Source: Oscillospiraceae bacterium
Lineage (GTDB): Bacteria; Bacillota; Clostridia; Oscillospirales; Ruminococcaceae
Length of the DNA stretch: 50,291 nucleotides
Direction of reading: 5' to 3'
Assembly (NCBI GenBank): GCA_024697725.1
Contig: JAILFE010000276.1
Coordinates: 1-50,291, forward strand
Part shown: piece by piece, positions 8,691 through 18,876 of the stretch
How the letters are laid out: every line of letters starts with the position of its first letter
Numbering within the stretch: position 1 is the first letter of the stretch
Made by a program: the position numbers and the translations under genes
Notes under the pieces: model-generated
The model's input: the letters and a program-made list of their open reading frames with translations, nothing else
The model's database searches: none
Told to the model about the DNA's origin: nothing

Positions 8691-9503
8691 ATGCCTGAGA
8701 CATATGCTCATTATTGTATGGGACGCGATGTCCTCGATTCACTTCCCGATGAGCTCTATGAAAGGATATCGAATTACCGGAGCCTGTTCGATATAGGTCT
8801 TCACGGTCCGGATATATTTTTCTATTATCTGCCGGTGATCCCGAATCATGTGAATATCACGGGATATGCCATGCATAAGAGGAATCCGCGCGCTTTTTTG
8901 AAAAATGCACGCAGGGTGATAAGGAATGAGGAGACCGCAGAGGATCAGAATGCCGAGCTTGCTTATATATTCGGCTTTTTGTGCCATTATGTTCTCGACA
9001 GGTATTTTCACGCATATATCATATCGGCGGTAAATAAGCATAAGGTCAATCATTCTCAGCTCGAGACCGCTTTTGACTGCCGTCTTATCAAAAAGGACGG
9101 TTATGATCCGAAGAGATATAAGATAACATCACATATACATCCGTCAGCCTATAATAGCACTATCATTTCCAGGTTCTATGCCGGGATAACTCCCAAGGAG
9201 GTGCGCAGAGCGATGTATCAGCAGATATTCCTCTGCAATACGCTCGTATCTCCGTCGCCGTACAGAAAAATGATGATGAATGTGGCATTTCTTTTTACCG
9301 GGACCTTCAAATTCATGCATAATCTTCTGATAATGGACAGCTACAGCGACAAGGTCGAAAAATGCTGTGATGATATGTCAGCTCTTTACGATCTTGCTGT
9401 AAAGGATGCTGTTTCGGCGATAGGGAGCTTTATGCGGTATATGAACGGAAAAAGCGTCCTGAAGGGTTTCGGTTATTCTTTCAAGGGTCTGAGGGATGAA
9501 TAG
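8691..9503 (+). CDS. Zinc-dependent phospholipase C family protein
   Basis: MPETYAHYCMGRDVLDSLPDELYE...HGPDIFFYY; GGAGGAGG SD before the ATG at 8691. Confidence 0.82.
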   Translation: MPETYAHYCMGRDVLDSLPDELYERISNYRSLFDIGLHGPDIFFYYLPVIPNHVNITGYAMHKRNPRAFLKNARRVIRNEETAEDQNAELAYIFGFLCHYVLDRYFHAYIISAVNKHKVNHSQLETAFDCRLIKKDGYDPKRYKITSHIHPSAYNSTIISRFYAGITPKEVRRAMYQQIFLCNTLVSPSPYRKMMMNVAFLFTGTFKFMHNLLIMDSYSDKVEKCCDDMSALYDLAVKDAVSAIGSFMRYMNGKSVLKGFGYSFKGLRDE

Positions 9504-9506
9504 TGA

Positions 9507-9950
9507 CTATACTATCCCTATGATATAGTAGATAATACCGTAGATCACCGATGCTGCTATACCGTAGAGTATCACGGGTCCCGCGATTATGAATATCTTC
9601 GCTCCGAGACCGAGCACATATCCTTCCGACTTGAATTCGAGAGCAGGGGAGACGACAGCGTTCGCAAAACCCGTTATCGGCACAAGAGTGCCGGCGCCGC
9701 CGCGGTTCGCAAGTTTTTCGTACAGTCCGAGCCCTGTCATTACAGCGGATATCAGTATCAGAACAGCTGCCGTACACATCCCGGAGGTCTTGCTGTCAAG
9801 TCCTGCTGACGAAAATGCGTTGGTTATTGCCTGACCGAGCATACATATGCTCCCGCCTATCAGGAAAGCCATCGGGATATCTATAAGACTGTTTGAATCC
9901 GGAGATGCCTTGCGTATCATTCTTGCGTATTCTTTTTTTGTGACAGACAT
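9507..9950 (-). CDS. spoVAC: Stage V sporulation protein AC (SpoVAC)
   Basis: PITGFANAVVSPALEFKSEGYVLGLGAKIFIIAGPVILYG is characteristic; start set at MSVTKKEYARM. Confidence 0.9.
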   Translation of the reverse strand: MSVTKKEYARMIRKASPDSNSLIDIPMAFLIGGSICMLGQAITNAFSSAGLDSKTSGMCTAAVLILISAVMTGLGLYEKLANRGGAGTLVPITGFANAVVSPALEFKSEGYVLGLGAKIFIIAGPVILYGIAASVIYGIIYYIIGIV

Positions 9951-10063
9951 TGTATCTATTCTCCTTTGAAATAATGACATAATGTATTGGATCACGATAC
10001 AGTTATTGTATGCCATTTAAATGCTTTTATACGTTTATTATCAAATACAGGAGGAACAAGATA

Positions 10064-10549
10064 ATGCTGAAAGATATACTTTCCCCGTCCGATTGCGCAA
10101 AATGCCGCGTCTGCTGTGTTTTTGACCATTACGACCTGTGGGAATCCCCGATAATCCCCGATGAGATGAAAAAATCACTTTCGGAGCTCGATCCCGAGCT
10201 TGAATTCATACCGAGAAATGACAGCTGGGTATTCAATATGAACGGGTCGGATGACGGGCTGTATTACTGCCCGATGCTGACCGATAACGGCTGCAGGCTT
10301 GGCGACAGCAAGCCATTCGATTGCCGTATATGGCCGTACAGAGTCATGGATTTCCGCGGCAGATTTGTCATTACAATAGCTTCGATATGCCCAGTGATGT
10401 ATAAAAAGCCGCTGAATGCTCTTATTGCAGAACTTGACAGTGGTCTCGCGGATACGATATTTGCCGAGGCTGAAAATAATCCCGATATCATAAAGGAATA
10501 TGATAACGGCTACCCGATTCTGAAGGTCGGCGGATATATAGGAGAATGA
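10064..10549 (+). CDS. YkgJ-family cysteine cluster protein (putative Fe-S/zinc chelate)
   Basis: SDCAKCRVCCVF, YYCPMLTDNGCRLGDSKPFDCRIWPYRV; AGGAGGAA SD before the ATG at 10064. Confidence 0.85.
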   Translation: MLKDILSPSDCAKCRVCCVFDHYDLWESPIIPDEMKKSLSELDPELEFIPRNDSWVFNMNGSDDGLYYCPMLTDNGCRLGDSKPFDCRIWPYRVMDFRGRFVITIASICPVMYKKPLNALIAELDSGLADTIFAEAENNPDIIKEYDNGYPILKVGGYIGE

Positions 10550-10596
10550 CTCCCAAAGTAATGGTATAAACAAGCTTCTGACGGAAAGGATATATT

Positions 10597-12270
10597 ATGA
10601 AGAAAAGCGAAAAGAAGAGCTGTATCATAAGTGTTTCTGCCGATAAAGGAGTGTACAGACACATAAAGATCGGTATGAACAAAAAGCTCAGAGACCTTTC
10701 GGAAGAGATACTCTATGCGTTTGGCTTTGACGATGACCACGCTCATGCGTTTTTTATGAACAATATACTGTGGGACGAGATCGCCGCATATTATGACGCA
10801 AGACTTGAGGACGATCATAATACCACGGATATCAGACTTTCTGAGCTCGGTATCACAACGGGGATGAAGTTTCTTTATCTGTTCGATTTCGGGGATGAAT
10901 GGGTGTTCAGATGCAAGGTGCTCAAGACACAGGACGGCGACGACGGGAAGATAACTGTTATCAAGTCGGTCGGAGAAGCGCCTGTGCAGTATCCATATTA
11001 TGATGAGAACAGCGATGATCGTGATGGATATGACGATCGGTATGACGATGAAGAGGATGAGGATCCCGGTATTTTTGAATTCCCGCCTGCTGAAACGGAT
11101 GATATACTCTATGATGCAGCTTTCCGATATTACAGGGAAAAGCCGTGGAAAAAGCTCCATGAGGATGAGATATTTGCTGTGAAGCTCTCGTCCGGCGAAA
11201 TAGGCTACTGCAATGTCCTCGGTAGGGGCGGAGATTATATATCGGTCGATATCTTTATCGGTCAGAAGGGCTGGGACTGTCTGAGTTCGTTCATGAATGG
11301 CATGAACAGCAGCAAGTATGAGATAAATGATTTGCATTCCGGCTTTGAATATCTGATAACTGCCGATATCATAAAATGCGAATTCAGCAAGCTGGCGTTT
11401 ATTGACAGCAATGCGCTCGCTTCGGCAAAGGAAGCTGCAAGAAAGAGAAATATCACTCTCAGGAAGTATTATCCTGTATTTGAAAGATATACCCCGTATC
11501 ATATACCTACACCGCTCTATGATAAGCAGGAGCAGGCAGATCTTGCTCTTGTGCTCGATGCGGCGTGCTATATATCGGGTGTGAGATCTGACGGTCTTAT
11601 TATGGTAGTTCCGGATGAAAACGGATTTCACACGGAACCTGCGGAGATACCCGAGGTAACGGAACCTGTCTACGAAAAACCGTATGTACGCACACGGCTG
11701 CTCCCGAAGAAGGGAACGCTCGAATGCAGACTTGTCCATATACCCGAGCCTGTAGTGGTCGAAGGCGACGATATCCCGGTATATCCCGTGATACTGGCTG
11801 CTGTCAGTGTTGAAGACAAGATCCCGGTAGATACAAAGCTGTTTGAAAGATTCGATGCCGAAAAGATCGCCAGGGATTTTGCAAGATGCTTCAAAGATAC
11901 TGCGCCCGAGACGATACTTGTAAGCGATGACCGCACTGCGGCGCTGCTCGGAAATATCTGTGAATCTATGGAGATCACACTGAAAAAGACACAGGAACTC
12001 CCTGTGCTGGATATGGAAATGTCGCGGCTTATGACTGATCTTTTGAGATCGGGGGACGAGGATGGCTCCATCAGCAAGGAGGAGCTTTCCTCTGCTCTGG
12101 ACGGACTTACAAAAGCATCGCTCGAGGAGCTGATGCTTACGCTCAGGGAATGTACCCCCAAGGAGCTATCAACGCTTCCCGATGAGCTTATATGGGCGCT
12201 GTCGGAACTGTCTGAGCTGCCCAGGGAACTGAAAAAGAAGATAAACAAAGCGCTTGACCTTAAAGCATGA
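10597..12270 (+). CDS. PRiA4 ORF-3-like domain protein with extra C-terminal domain
   Basis: MNKKLRDLSEEILYAFGFDDDHAHAFFMNN...LFDFGDEWVFRCKVL is typical of the pRiA4b ORF-3-like family; long additional C-terminal region. Confidence 0.8.
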   Translation: MKKSEKKSCIISVSADKGVYRHIKIGMNKKLRDLSEEILYAFGFDDDHAHAFFMNNILWDEIAAYYDARLEDDHNTTDIRLSELGITTGMKFLYLFDFGDEWVFRCKVLKTQDGDDGKITVIKSVGEAPVQYPYYDENSDDRDGYDDRYDDEEDEDPGIFEFPPAETDDILYDAAFRYYREKPWKKLHEDEIFAVKLSSGEIGYCNVLGRGGDYISVDIFIGQKGWDCLSSFMNGMNSSKYEINDLHSGFEYLITADIIKCEFSKLAFIDSNALASAKEAARKRNITLRKYYPVFERYTPYHIPTPLYDKQEQADLALVLDAACYISGVRSDGLIMVVPDENGFHTEPAEIPEVTEPVYEKPYVRTRLLPKKGTLECRLVHIPEPVVVEGDDIPVYPVILAAVSVEDKIPVDTKLFERFDAEKIARDFARCFKDTAPETILVSDDRTAALLGNICESMEITLKKTQELPVLDMEMSRLMTDLLRSGDEDGSISKEELSSALDGLTKASLEELMLTLRECTPKELSTLPDELIWALSELSELPRELKKKINKALDLKA

Positions 12271-12296
12271 CAGTATAATCCCGGAGGAAATGATCT

Positions 12297-13277
12297 ATGG
12301 CTGATATAGTTGCAATTGGTGAAATGATCGTGGATTTTACCACGGTCAGCGGAGAAAACGGAGAGATATACTATAAGCAGAACGCCGGAGGTGCGCCTGC
12401 GAATGTGGTATGTATGGCGGCAAGGCTCGGTACGACCTCGGCGATAATCGGCAAGGTCGGAAAGGATATATTCGGCGAATTCATGAAAAAAGAGCTCTCC
12501 GACAGAGGTGTTGATATCAGGGGCGTTATCTCCGATGACAAACTGCTCACGGCACTCGCGTTCGTCCGCAATACCGAGGACGGCAGCAGAGATTTCATGT
12601 TCTACCGCAAGAATACCGCAGATCTCAGCCTTTCGTTCTTTGAAGTCGATAAAAGTATAATAGATGCCTGCAATATATTCCATTTCGGAGCGCTCTCACT
12701 CGTTTCCGAGCCTGCAAAGTCGGCAGCGGTAAACGCTGTGGAATATGCAAAATCAAAGGGCAAGATCATATCCTATGACCCGAACTGGCGGCCGGGGCTC
12801 TGGAATTCGCCTGATGAGGCGAAGAAGGAAATGAGGAGCGTGCTGCGCTATGTCGATGTCATAAAGGTATCGGAGGAGGAGCTCGGCATCGTCAGCGACT
12901 GCGGAAATATGCTGCCCGGCATCGCAAAGCTGCTCGATCTCGGGATAAAGGTCGTATGTGTGACACAGGGAGCAAAAGGCTGCTTTATCGCTACCAAGAA
13001 GGATATTGAGACCTGTCCCGCTTATACTGTTGAAACAGTCGATACGCTCGGTTCGGGCGACGGATTTCTCGGTGCATTCCTCCACAGGCTCAATGAATCG
13101 CATAAAAAGCCGGAGGAGCTTTCTTCGGAGGAGCTCCATGACATGGCATCATTTGCCAATGCCTGCGGTGCGATGATCTCCATGAAAAAAGGAGCTATAC
13201 CCGCAATGCCTGATATGAAAGAGGTCAGGGAATTTCTGGCAAAGTATGATGATGTATGTGAGATACCCGGATTGTAA
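12297..13277 (+). CDS. PfkB-family carbohydrate kinase, probable fructokinase
   Basis: VAIGEMIVDF, GGAPANVVCMAARLG, DTLGSGDGFLGAFL. Confidence 0.93.
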   Translation: MADIVAIGEMIVDFTTVSGENGEIYYKQNAGGAPANVVCMAARLGTTSAIIGKVGKDIFGEFMKKELSDRGVDIRGVISDDKLLTALAFVRNTEDGSRDFMFYRKNTADLSLSFFEVDKSIIDACNIFHFGALSLVSEPAKSAAVNAVEYAKSKGKIISYDPNWRPGLWNSPDEAKKEMRSVLRYVDVIKVSEEELGIVSDCGNMLPGIAKLLDLGIKVVCVTQGAKGCFIATKKDIETCPAYTVETVDTLGSGDGFLGAFLHRLNESHKKPEELSSEELHDMASFANACGAMISMKKGAIPAMPDMKEVREFLAKYDDVCEIPGL

Positions 13278-13582
13278 ATTTTTTTCGATAGTGCCTATAT
13301 GTCCGAAAAATACATCTTGATGGCTTGATTCTTATGGTAATTTGTCACAAACGGGTGTATAATCAGAGCATAAATTATAAGATATCGTTTTCATGACGGT
13401 ATTGCCTTATTCGTAAGAATTTGGCATACACAAATTTGTAAACGTATTCATAACAAAACGGACAAAAATGGCAAGTTATCTGCAAATTATATGTTGAAAG
13501 TGACAGTGCGTGATAGGCAGTATAGTATCAGATATCGGATCTGCTGTTTTTGCGTACTGTTGAAAGGAACGGTGATCCTTCT

Positions 13583-15100
13583 ATGTCAGGTAATGTACAT
13601 AACGCTGCTGTAAAGCAGCGCAAAAGCGGCAAGAGAGTAACGGGAAAAGCCAAATCTCTGAAAGAGAGCATAGCGGATATACTCTATTATGCCATACGTC
13701 TGGCAGTTGTGGTGAATGTTGTTCTGATATTCCTGCCTTCCTGCAATCCCGCGAACGTATCCGGGCTCATCAGCAAGAAAAGCAAGAATATCTCGATGTT
13801 CACCTGCGGTATTGCGTATGATACTATGGTCGCAAATATCGGGCGTGAGATCAAAAGAGGGTGGATAAGCGAAACAGCGCTGAAGCTGCTGTCTGCTGCC
13901 TGCCTTGTCTGTCTTATCGCCGTTATCATACAGGTCGCAGGTGCTTGTATGTCGCTCGGAAATACAAAATGCAGAAAATTCGGGCTCATCCCGTCGGTTG
14001 TCGGCGGTGCGGTAGAGATCATATCCATGATAATGATCTCAAGGGCATACGGTATACTCACCTCTACAGGCGATCAGGCAAAGGTGGAGCCGAATTTCCG
14101 CAGCGGTCTTTTCACAGCATTCCTTATACTCGGCATAATGATTATCGTGGTCTCGGCGGTCATATTCTTCCTTCTTCCGAAGATCGAAGCCGGAGAACGC
14201 TTTGATATGGAACCGAAGTACAGGCTTTTCCTTATGATGCTTCCTTTCGTCCTGCTCGCGTTCGTATTCTCCTATCTGCCGCTTCTCGGCTGGAGATATG
14301 CGTTCTTTGATTACAAATCCGGCGAAACGCTCTCGATGGATAAATTTGTCGGCTTTAAGTGGTTCACTCAGCTTTTTGAGATACCCGCGACAAGACGCGA
14401 TGTTGTCCGTGTGCTGAAAAATACACTCGCGATGAGCGCACTCGGCATCGGAACGAGCTGGGTAGCAGTTGTATTTGCGATATTCCTTTCGGAAATAAAG
14501 AATTCCGCATTCCGCAGGATAGTACAGACCTTTACGACTATCCCGAACTTCATAAGCTGGGTGCTCGTTTATGCGATAGCTCTTGCAATATTCTCGACAG
14601 ACGGCTTTATCAACACATTCATCAAAAGCATGGGCGGCGTTGCAACGACGAATTATCTGCTCGCCAAGGATCATATGTGGCTGAAGATGCTTGCATGGGG
14701 TATGTGGAAGGGACTCGGCTGGAGCGCTATCATATATATCGCAGCGATAACCGGTATAGATCCTCAGCTCTATGAAGCGGCTACGGTTGACGGAGCGGGA
14801 AGATTCCAGAAGATGTGGTATATCACAGTACCGGAGCTTATCCCTACATATATGGTGCTTCTTCTTATGTCGATAGCGAATATCCTTTCAAACGGAATGG
14901 AACAGTATCTTGTATTCTCCAATTCGGTAAACAAGAATATTATCGAGGTGCTCGACCTGTACGTATATAATCTCGGTATCGGTTCGGGCATCATACCGAT
15001 GTCCACTGTTATAGGTATGGTAAAATCGGTAGTCAGCGTGATACTTCTGTTCAGCGCTAACGGCATCTCCAAGCTCGTGCGCGGAGAGAGCATCGTCTGA
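13583..15100 (+). CDS. Carbohydrate ABC transporter permease (LplB/MalF-like) with N-terminal extension
   Basis: BPD permease EAA-like motif 'YEAATVDGAGRFQKMWYITVPEL'; multiple TM helices. A TTG start at 13550 is also possible. Confidence 0.9.
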   Translation: MSGNVHNAAVKQRKSGKRVTGKAKSLKESIADILYYAIRLAVVVNVVLIFLPSCNPANVSGLISKKSKNISMFTCGIAYDTMVANIGREIKRGWISETALKLLSAACLVCLIAVIIQVAGACMSLGNTKCRKFGLIPSVVGGAVEIISMIMISRAYGILTSTGDQAKVEPNFRSGLFTAFLILGIMIIVVSAVIFFLLPKIEAGERFDMEPKYRLFLMMLPFVLLAFVFSYLPLLGWRYAFFDYKSGETLSMDKFVGFKWFTQLFEIPATRRDVVRVLKNTLAMSALGIGTSWVAVVFAIFLSEIKNSAFRRIVQTFTTIPNFISWVLVYAIALAIFSTDGFINTFIKSMGGVATTNYLLAKDHMWLKMLAWGMWKGLGWSAIIYIAAITGIDPQLYEAATVDGAGRFQKMWYITVPELIPTYMVLLLMSIANILSNGMEQYLVFSNSVNKNIIEVLDLYVYNLGIGSGIIPMSTVIGMVKSVVSVILLFSANGISKLVRGESIV

Positions 15101-15143
15101 TGACTATTGCGGAATTTTGATCTACTGAAAGGACTGAGTATAT

Positions 15144-16103
15144 ATGGCTAATCTTTCCAAAGAAGAACGCGAACGCAAAAAAGCCGAGGACAGATATTTC
15201 AAGGAGCACACCTCTCATATCAAGCTCACTACCGGCGATATCGTGTTCAATATATTGAATTATGTATTTTTCGGGTTATTTACCCTCAGCTGTATCTTTC
15301 CGTTCTATTACATATTTATCAATACGATATCCTCGCCCGACCTTGTAAGCAGGGGCGCAATAACGTTCATACCGCAGCAGTTCACACTGCAGAATTATTT
15401 TTCTCTCTCAAAGGTGCCCGATCTCTGGAGATCGTTCGTTGTGACCATTCTCAGGACGCTCATAGGTACGGCGTTTATGGTATTCGCATCTGCTCTGGCG
15501 GGATACCTCCTTACCAAGAACGAGATGTGGCACAAGAAGTTCTGGTACCGCTTCATCGTTATCACGATGTATTTCAATGCGGGACTTATCCCTGCATTCC
15601 TGAACCTTGCCATGCTCGGACTTACGAATACCTTCTGGGTATACATTATCCCCGCGATCGTATCTCCCTACAATATCATCCTTGTAAAGACTTATGTCGA
15701 GTCTATCCCGCATGATATCGAAGAAAGTGCGCTGATCGACGGGGCGGGTTACTGGACGATATTCTACCGCATAATATGGCCGCTCAGCAAGCCGATACTT
15801 GCGACGATAGCAATATTCGGTGCGGTCGGTCACTGGAACTCGTTCCAGGATTCACTCATTTATAACGCGAACTCTCCGGATCTGTATACTCTCCAGCACA
15901 GATTGTATACCTACCTCAATTCATCCTCGAACATCGGTGCGCTCATGGAGAGCGGCGACAGCACTGCGATAGCGAATACTATGAATACCAAGATAATCCA
16001 GTATACTATATCCATGATAACTATAATCCCGATCCTGTGTGTATATCCGTTTATGCAGAGATATTTTGAAAACGGCATCATGCTCGGAGCAGTCAAGGGT
16101 TGA
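15144..16103 (+). CDS. Carbohydrate ABC transporter permease (LplC/YtcP-like)
   Basis: EESALIDGAGYWTIFYRIIWPLSKPILATIAIF; multiple TM helices. Confidence 0.93.
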   Translation: MANLSKEERERKKAEDRYFKEHTSHIKLTTGDIVFNILNYVFFGLFTLSCIFPFYYIFINTISSPDLVSRGAITFIPQQFTLQNYFSLSKVPDLWRSFVVTILRTLIGTAFMVFASALAGYLLTKNEMWHKKFWYRFIVITMYFNAGLIPAFLNLAMLGLTNTFWVYIIPAIVSPYNIILVKTYVESIPHDIEESALIDGAGYWTIFYRIIWPLSKPILATIAIFGAVGHWNSFQDSLIYNANSPDLYTLQHRLYTYLNSSSNIGALMESGDSTAIANTMNTKIIQYTISMITIIPILCVYPFMQRYFENGIMLGAVKG

Positions 16104-16167
16104 TATGGATGCAAGACGTGCGGGGCAGCAGTGTTTTGTCCCGCCGTTTCTGTATCGGGAGGTGCAA

Positions 16168-16803
16168 ATGAAGATTTTCAGTATTGACAGTCCGCTTTAC
16201 AGGTTCATGCAGCGCCTATGGGATGTATTCCGTCTGAATCTTCTGTGGCTGCTGTGCTGTCTGCCTGTCGTCACGATCGGATGCAGCACTCTCGCCGCAT
16301 TTACTGTTACTATGCATATGGCAGATGACACCGAAGGGGATATCCCGAAGGATTTCTTCAAGGCATTCAAAGCAAATTTCAAGCAGGGCATAGTGATGAC
16401 CTTTCTCACACTGATACCGGTATATGCGGTATATCTTGATTTCCATATCTACAGTCAGATAGAGGGCGGCTCGCTGCCGGTGCTTATAATGGGTATATTC
16501 TCGGCATATTTCGTGTCATTTGCGCTGATATATGCCTATCCTCTGCTTGCAAGATATGACAACACCATTGCGAACAGCCTGAAAAATTCTTTCAGGATAG
16601 GAATGAAGTATTTTTTCAGAACTGTCCTTGTCATAGCGATAGTTGCAGTTGAGCTCTTCATTATTCTCTGGAATACTACGACATTGCTTGTCGGCGCTCT
16701 GATAGGTCCTGCGTGTGTATTTTATACGATAAGCGGAACTGCGCGGTATATCTTCGGTGAGATCGAAAAGCAGCCAGGCAGTGTGTCAAACAGGGATGAA
16801 TGA
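16168..16803 (+). CDS. DUF624 (YesL-like) membrane protein
   Basis: Start MKIFSIDSPLYRFMQRLWDVFRLNLLWLLCCLPVVTIGCSTLAAF; GGGAGG SD. Confidence 0.88.
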   Translation: MKIFSIDSPLYRFMQRLWDVFRLNLLWLLCCLPVVTIGCSTLAAFTVTMHMADDTEGDIPKDFFKAFKANFKQGIVMTFLTLIPVYAVYLDFHIYSQIEGGSLPVLIMGIFSAYFVSFALIYAYPLLARYDNTIANSLKNSFRIGMKYFFRTVLVIAIVAVELFIILWNTTTLLVGALIGPACVFYTISGTARYIFGEIEKQPGSVSNRDE

Positions 16804-16807
16804 TCTT

Positions 16808-17086
16808 CTATACGTTCGTTACCGATAATATACAGAAAAAGATCAGCGCTGCCGCTGCGGTCTCAAGCAGCAGAGAACAGTATATCACTGCCGCAGACAA
16901 GAAGAGATGTCTGCGGCTTTTCTTTATTTTTGCATCGCTGTATCTGAGCAGCGGGGTATTTTCCTTTATTGCTTCTTCGAGCTTCCTCGCAGATATGCTG
17001 CCGGGATCATCATTCAGATAAAAAACAGCCTTTTCGATCAGACCGTTACGGCTTCCGTAGATCTCGACTATTCTTTTCTTTTGCAT
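16808..17086 (-). CDS. Small single-TM protein of unknown function
   Basis: 92-aa ORF with AAGGAGC SD upstream of the ATG; C-terminal TM segment. Confidence 0.65.
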   Translation of the reverse strand: MQKKRIVEIYGSRNGLIEKAVFYLNDDPGSISARKLEEAIKENTPLLRYSDAKIKKSRRHLFLSAAVIYCSLLLETAAAALIFFCILSVTNV

Positions 17087-17201
17087 AATATCAGCTCCTT
17101 TTACTCATGATCGGCATTTTGGGGCAGCTTTATGCGCTGCCTGCTGTATAAAATAAATAATTACAGTGAATTTTTTCGGGGATTTATGGCAAAAATAAGC
17201 C

Positions 17202-17230
17202 TTGACATTGCTCTCTTTTTTGGGTATTAT
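17202..17230 (+). promoter_or_regulatory. Strong sigmaA-type promoter
   Basis: TTGACA(17202-17207), 17-bp spacer, TATTAT(17225-17230). Confidence 0.8.
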
Positions 17231-17382
17231 AATATCGTAGATGATTGAAATGTGCGCAGACTGTCATTATGGTTAAACGTTTATTCGTTGCATTTGCGTC
17301 ATTTGTGATCATAGACTTCTGCGGTCTGCGTTTTTGCGGCTGCGGAAATGAAACGAAACCTTATGATTCGGAGGAAAAGAAA

Positions 17383-18576
17383 ATGAAACTTTCAAAGAGA
17401 ATTCTTGCAGCAGTCGCATCTGCTTGTATGACATCCGCTTTGCTCACAGCCTGCGGAGGCGCTGCTCCGGCAGTAGACACTCCTGCTGATACTGCCGCTC
17501 CCGAAGCAACTGAGGCAGCTGCCGCAGAAACAACATCATCGGCTGTATTCAGGATCGGCGGTATGGGTCCTCTTTCAGGAGATGCTGCTTCCTACGGTAT
17601 ATCTGTAAGGAACGGCGCTCAGGTCGCAGTTGATGAGATCAACTCGGCAGGCGGTGTCAATGGGATGAAACTCGAGCTCATCTTTGAGGATGATGAATGC
17701 AATGAGGAAAAGGCAGTAAGCGCATACAACAAGCTCATGGACAGCAAGGTAAACGCTATTGTTGGCGCTACGACATCCGGCTGCTCGATCGCTGTCGGCG
17801 AGGAATCACATAACGACAACATTCTTCAGATCACACCATCCGGCTCGGCTCAGGACTGCACAAAGTATTCCAATGAGTTCAGGATCTGCTTTACCGACCC
17901 GCTTCAGGGCGAGGTAATGGCTAAGTATATCAAGGACAATGGCTTCAATAACGTAGCTATAATCTATGATGTAGCATCAGACTATTCTAAGGGTATACAT
18001 GATGCTTTCGTTGCCAAGGCAGGTCAGCTCGGACTCGGAATTGCAGCTGATGAGTCATTCACATCCGGCGATGTTGATTTCAAGACACAGCTCACAAAGA
18101 TAAAGTCTTCCGGTGCTGACTGCATCTTCCTTCCCATATATTATACCGAGGTCGGCTATATTTCCGAGCAGGCTCCCACAGTAGGCGTTTCGCTACCTTA
18201 TTTCGGATGCGACGGCTGGGACGGTGTAATAGCTCAGCTCAACGGCATTACCGATAACATCGAAGGTGCAGTGTTCCTTACTCCTTTTGTTGCAACGAGC
18301 ACAAAGGAAAATGTTAAGAATTTCGTTAGTGCATATCAGGCAGCGTACAATACGACTCCCGACCAGTTCGCAGCAGATGCCTATGATGCTGTATATGCTA
18401 TAAAGGCTGCTGTCGAACAGACAAACGGCGATACCTCGAGTACTGCTCTCATTGATGCAATGACAAAGATCACAGTCAACGGCATCACAGGCGATATGAC
18501 CTTTACCGCAGAGGGCGAACCCAACAAGTCTGCAATGGTCGCTGTTATCGAAAACGGTGAATATGTAGGCAAGTAA
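17383..18576 (+). CDS. ABC transporter substrate-binding protein, branched-chain amino acid (LivJ)-type lipoprotein
   Basis: MKLSKRILAAVASACMTSALLTACGG lipobox; GPLSGDAASYGISVRNGAQVAVDEINSAGGVNG. Confidence 0.92.
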   Translation: MKLSKRILAAVASACMTSALLTACGGAAPAVDTPADTAAPEATEAAAAETTSSAVFRIGGMGPLSGDAASYGISVRNGAQVAVDEINSAGGVNGMKLELIFEDDECNEEKAVSAYNKLMDSKVNAIVGATTSGCSIAVGEESHNDNILQITPSGSAQDCTKYSNEFRICFTDPLQGEVMAKYIKDNGFNNVAIIYDVASDYSKGIHDAFVAKAGQLGLGIAADESFTSGDVDFKTQLTKIKSSGADCIFLPIYYTEVGYISEQAPTVGVSLPYFGCDGWDGVIAQLNGITDNIEGAVFLTPFVATSTKENVKNFVSAYQAAYNTTPDQFAADAYDAVYAIKAAVEQTNGDTSSTALIDAMTKITVNGITGDMTFTAEGEPNKSAMVAVIENGEYVGK

Positions 18577-18598
18577 GAGCTTTTTCAGGATAAGATAA

Positions 18599-18637
18599 GG
18601 ATATCCGCACGCTGAAGAAACGTGCGGATATTTTTTG
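18599..18637 (+). terminator. Intrinsic terminator
   Basis: ATATCCGCACG(18601-18611)/CGTGCGGATAT(18621-18631) then a T-run. Confidence 0.9.
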
Positions 18638-18876
18638 TCCGTTGAAATTTCCGCATACTTAGCTCTGCTTGTGTGTCTGTTGAGTAGAAAAGCTTGAAAA
18701 AAAGATAAAAACTGCCTTAAATTTTCATTTACTACTTTATTTTTGGGAAATTATGTGCTATAATATAATTTGGGTAATACCGATATCCTATTGCTTCCGA
18801 TGATACACAGTCCTTTGCTGTTATAGTCCGGCAGGGTCTGATCGGGGGAGCAATGCGATCCGTGAGGAGGGTATAA

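Noticed and set aside
10510-11739. 409-aa minus-strand ORF antisense to the PRiA4-like gene
   Set aside because: No domain; overlaps a strong CDS with SD.
17125-17150. Small hairpin GGCAGC...GCTGCC followed by TGCTGTATA considered as another cloverleaf remnant
   Set aside because: Only one hairpin and no closing stem; too little to assign.
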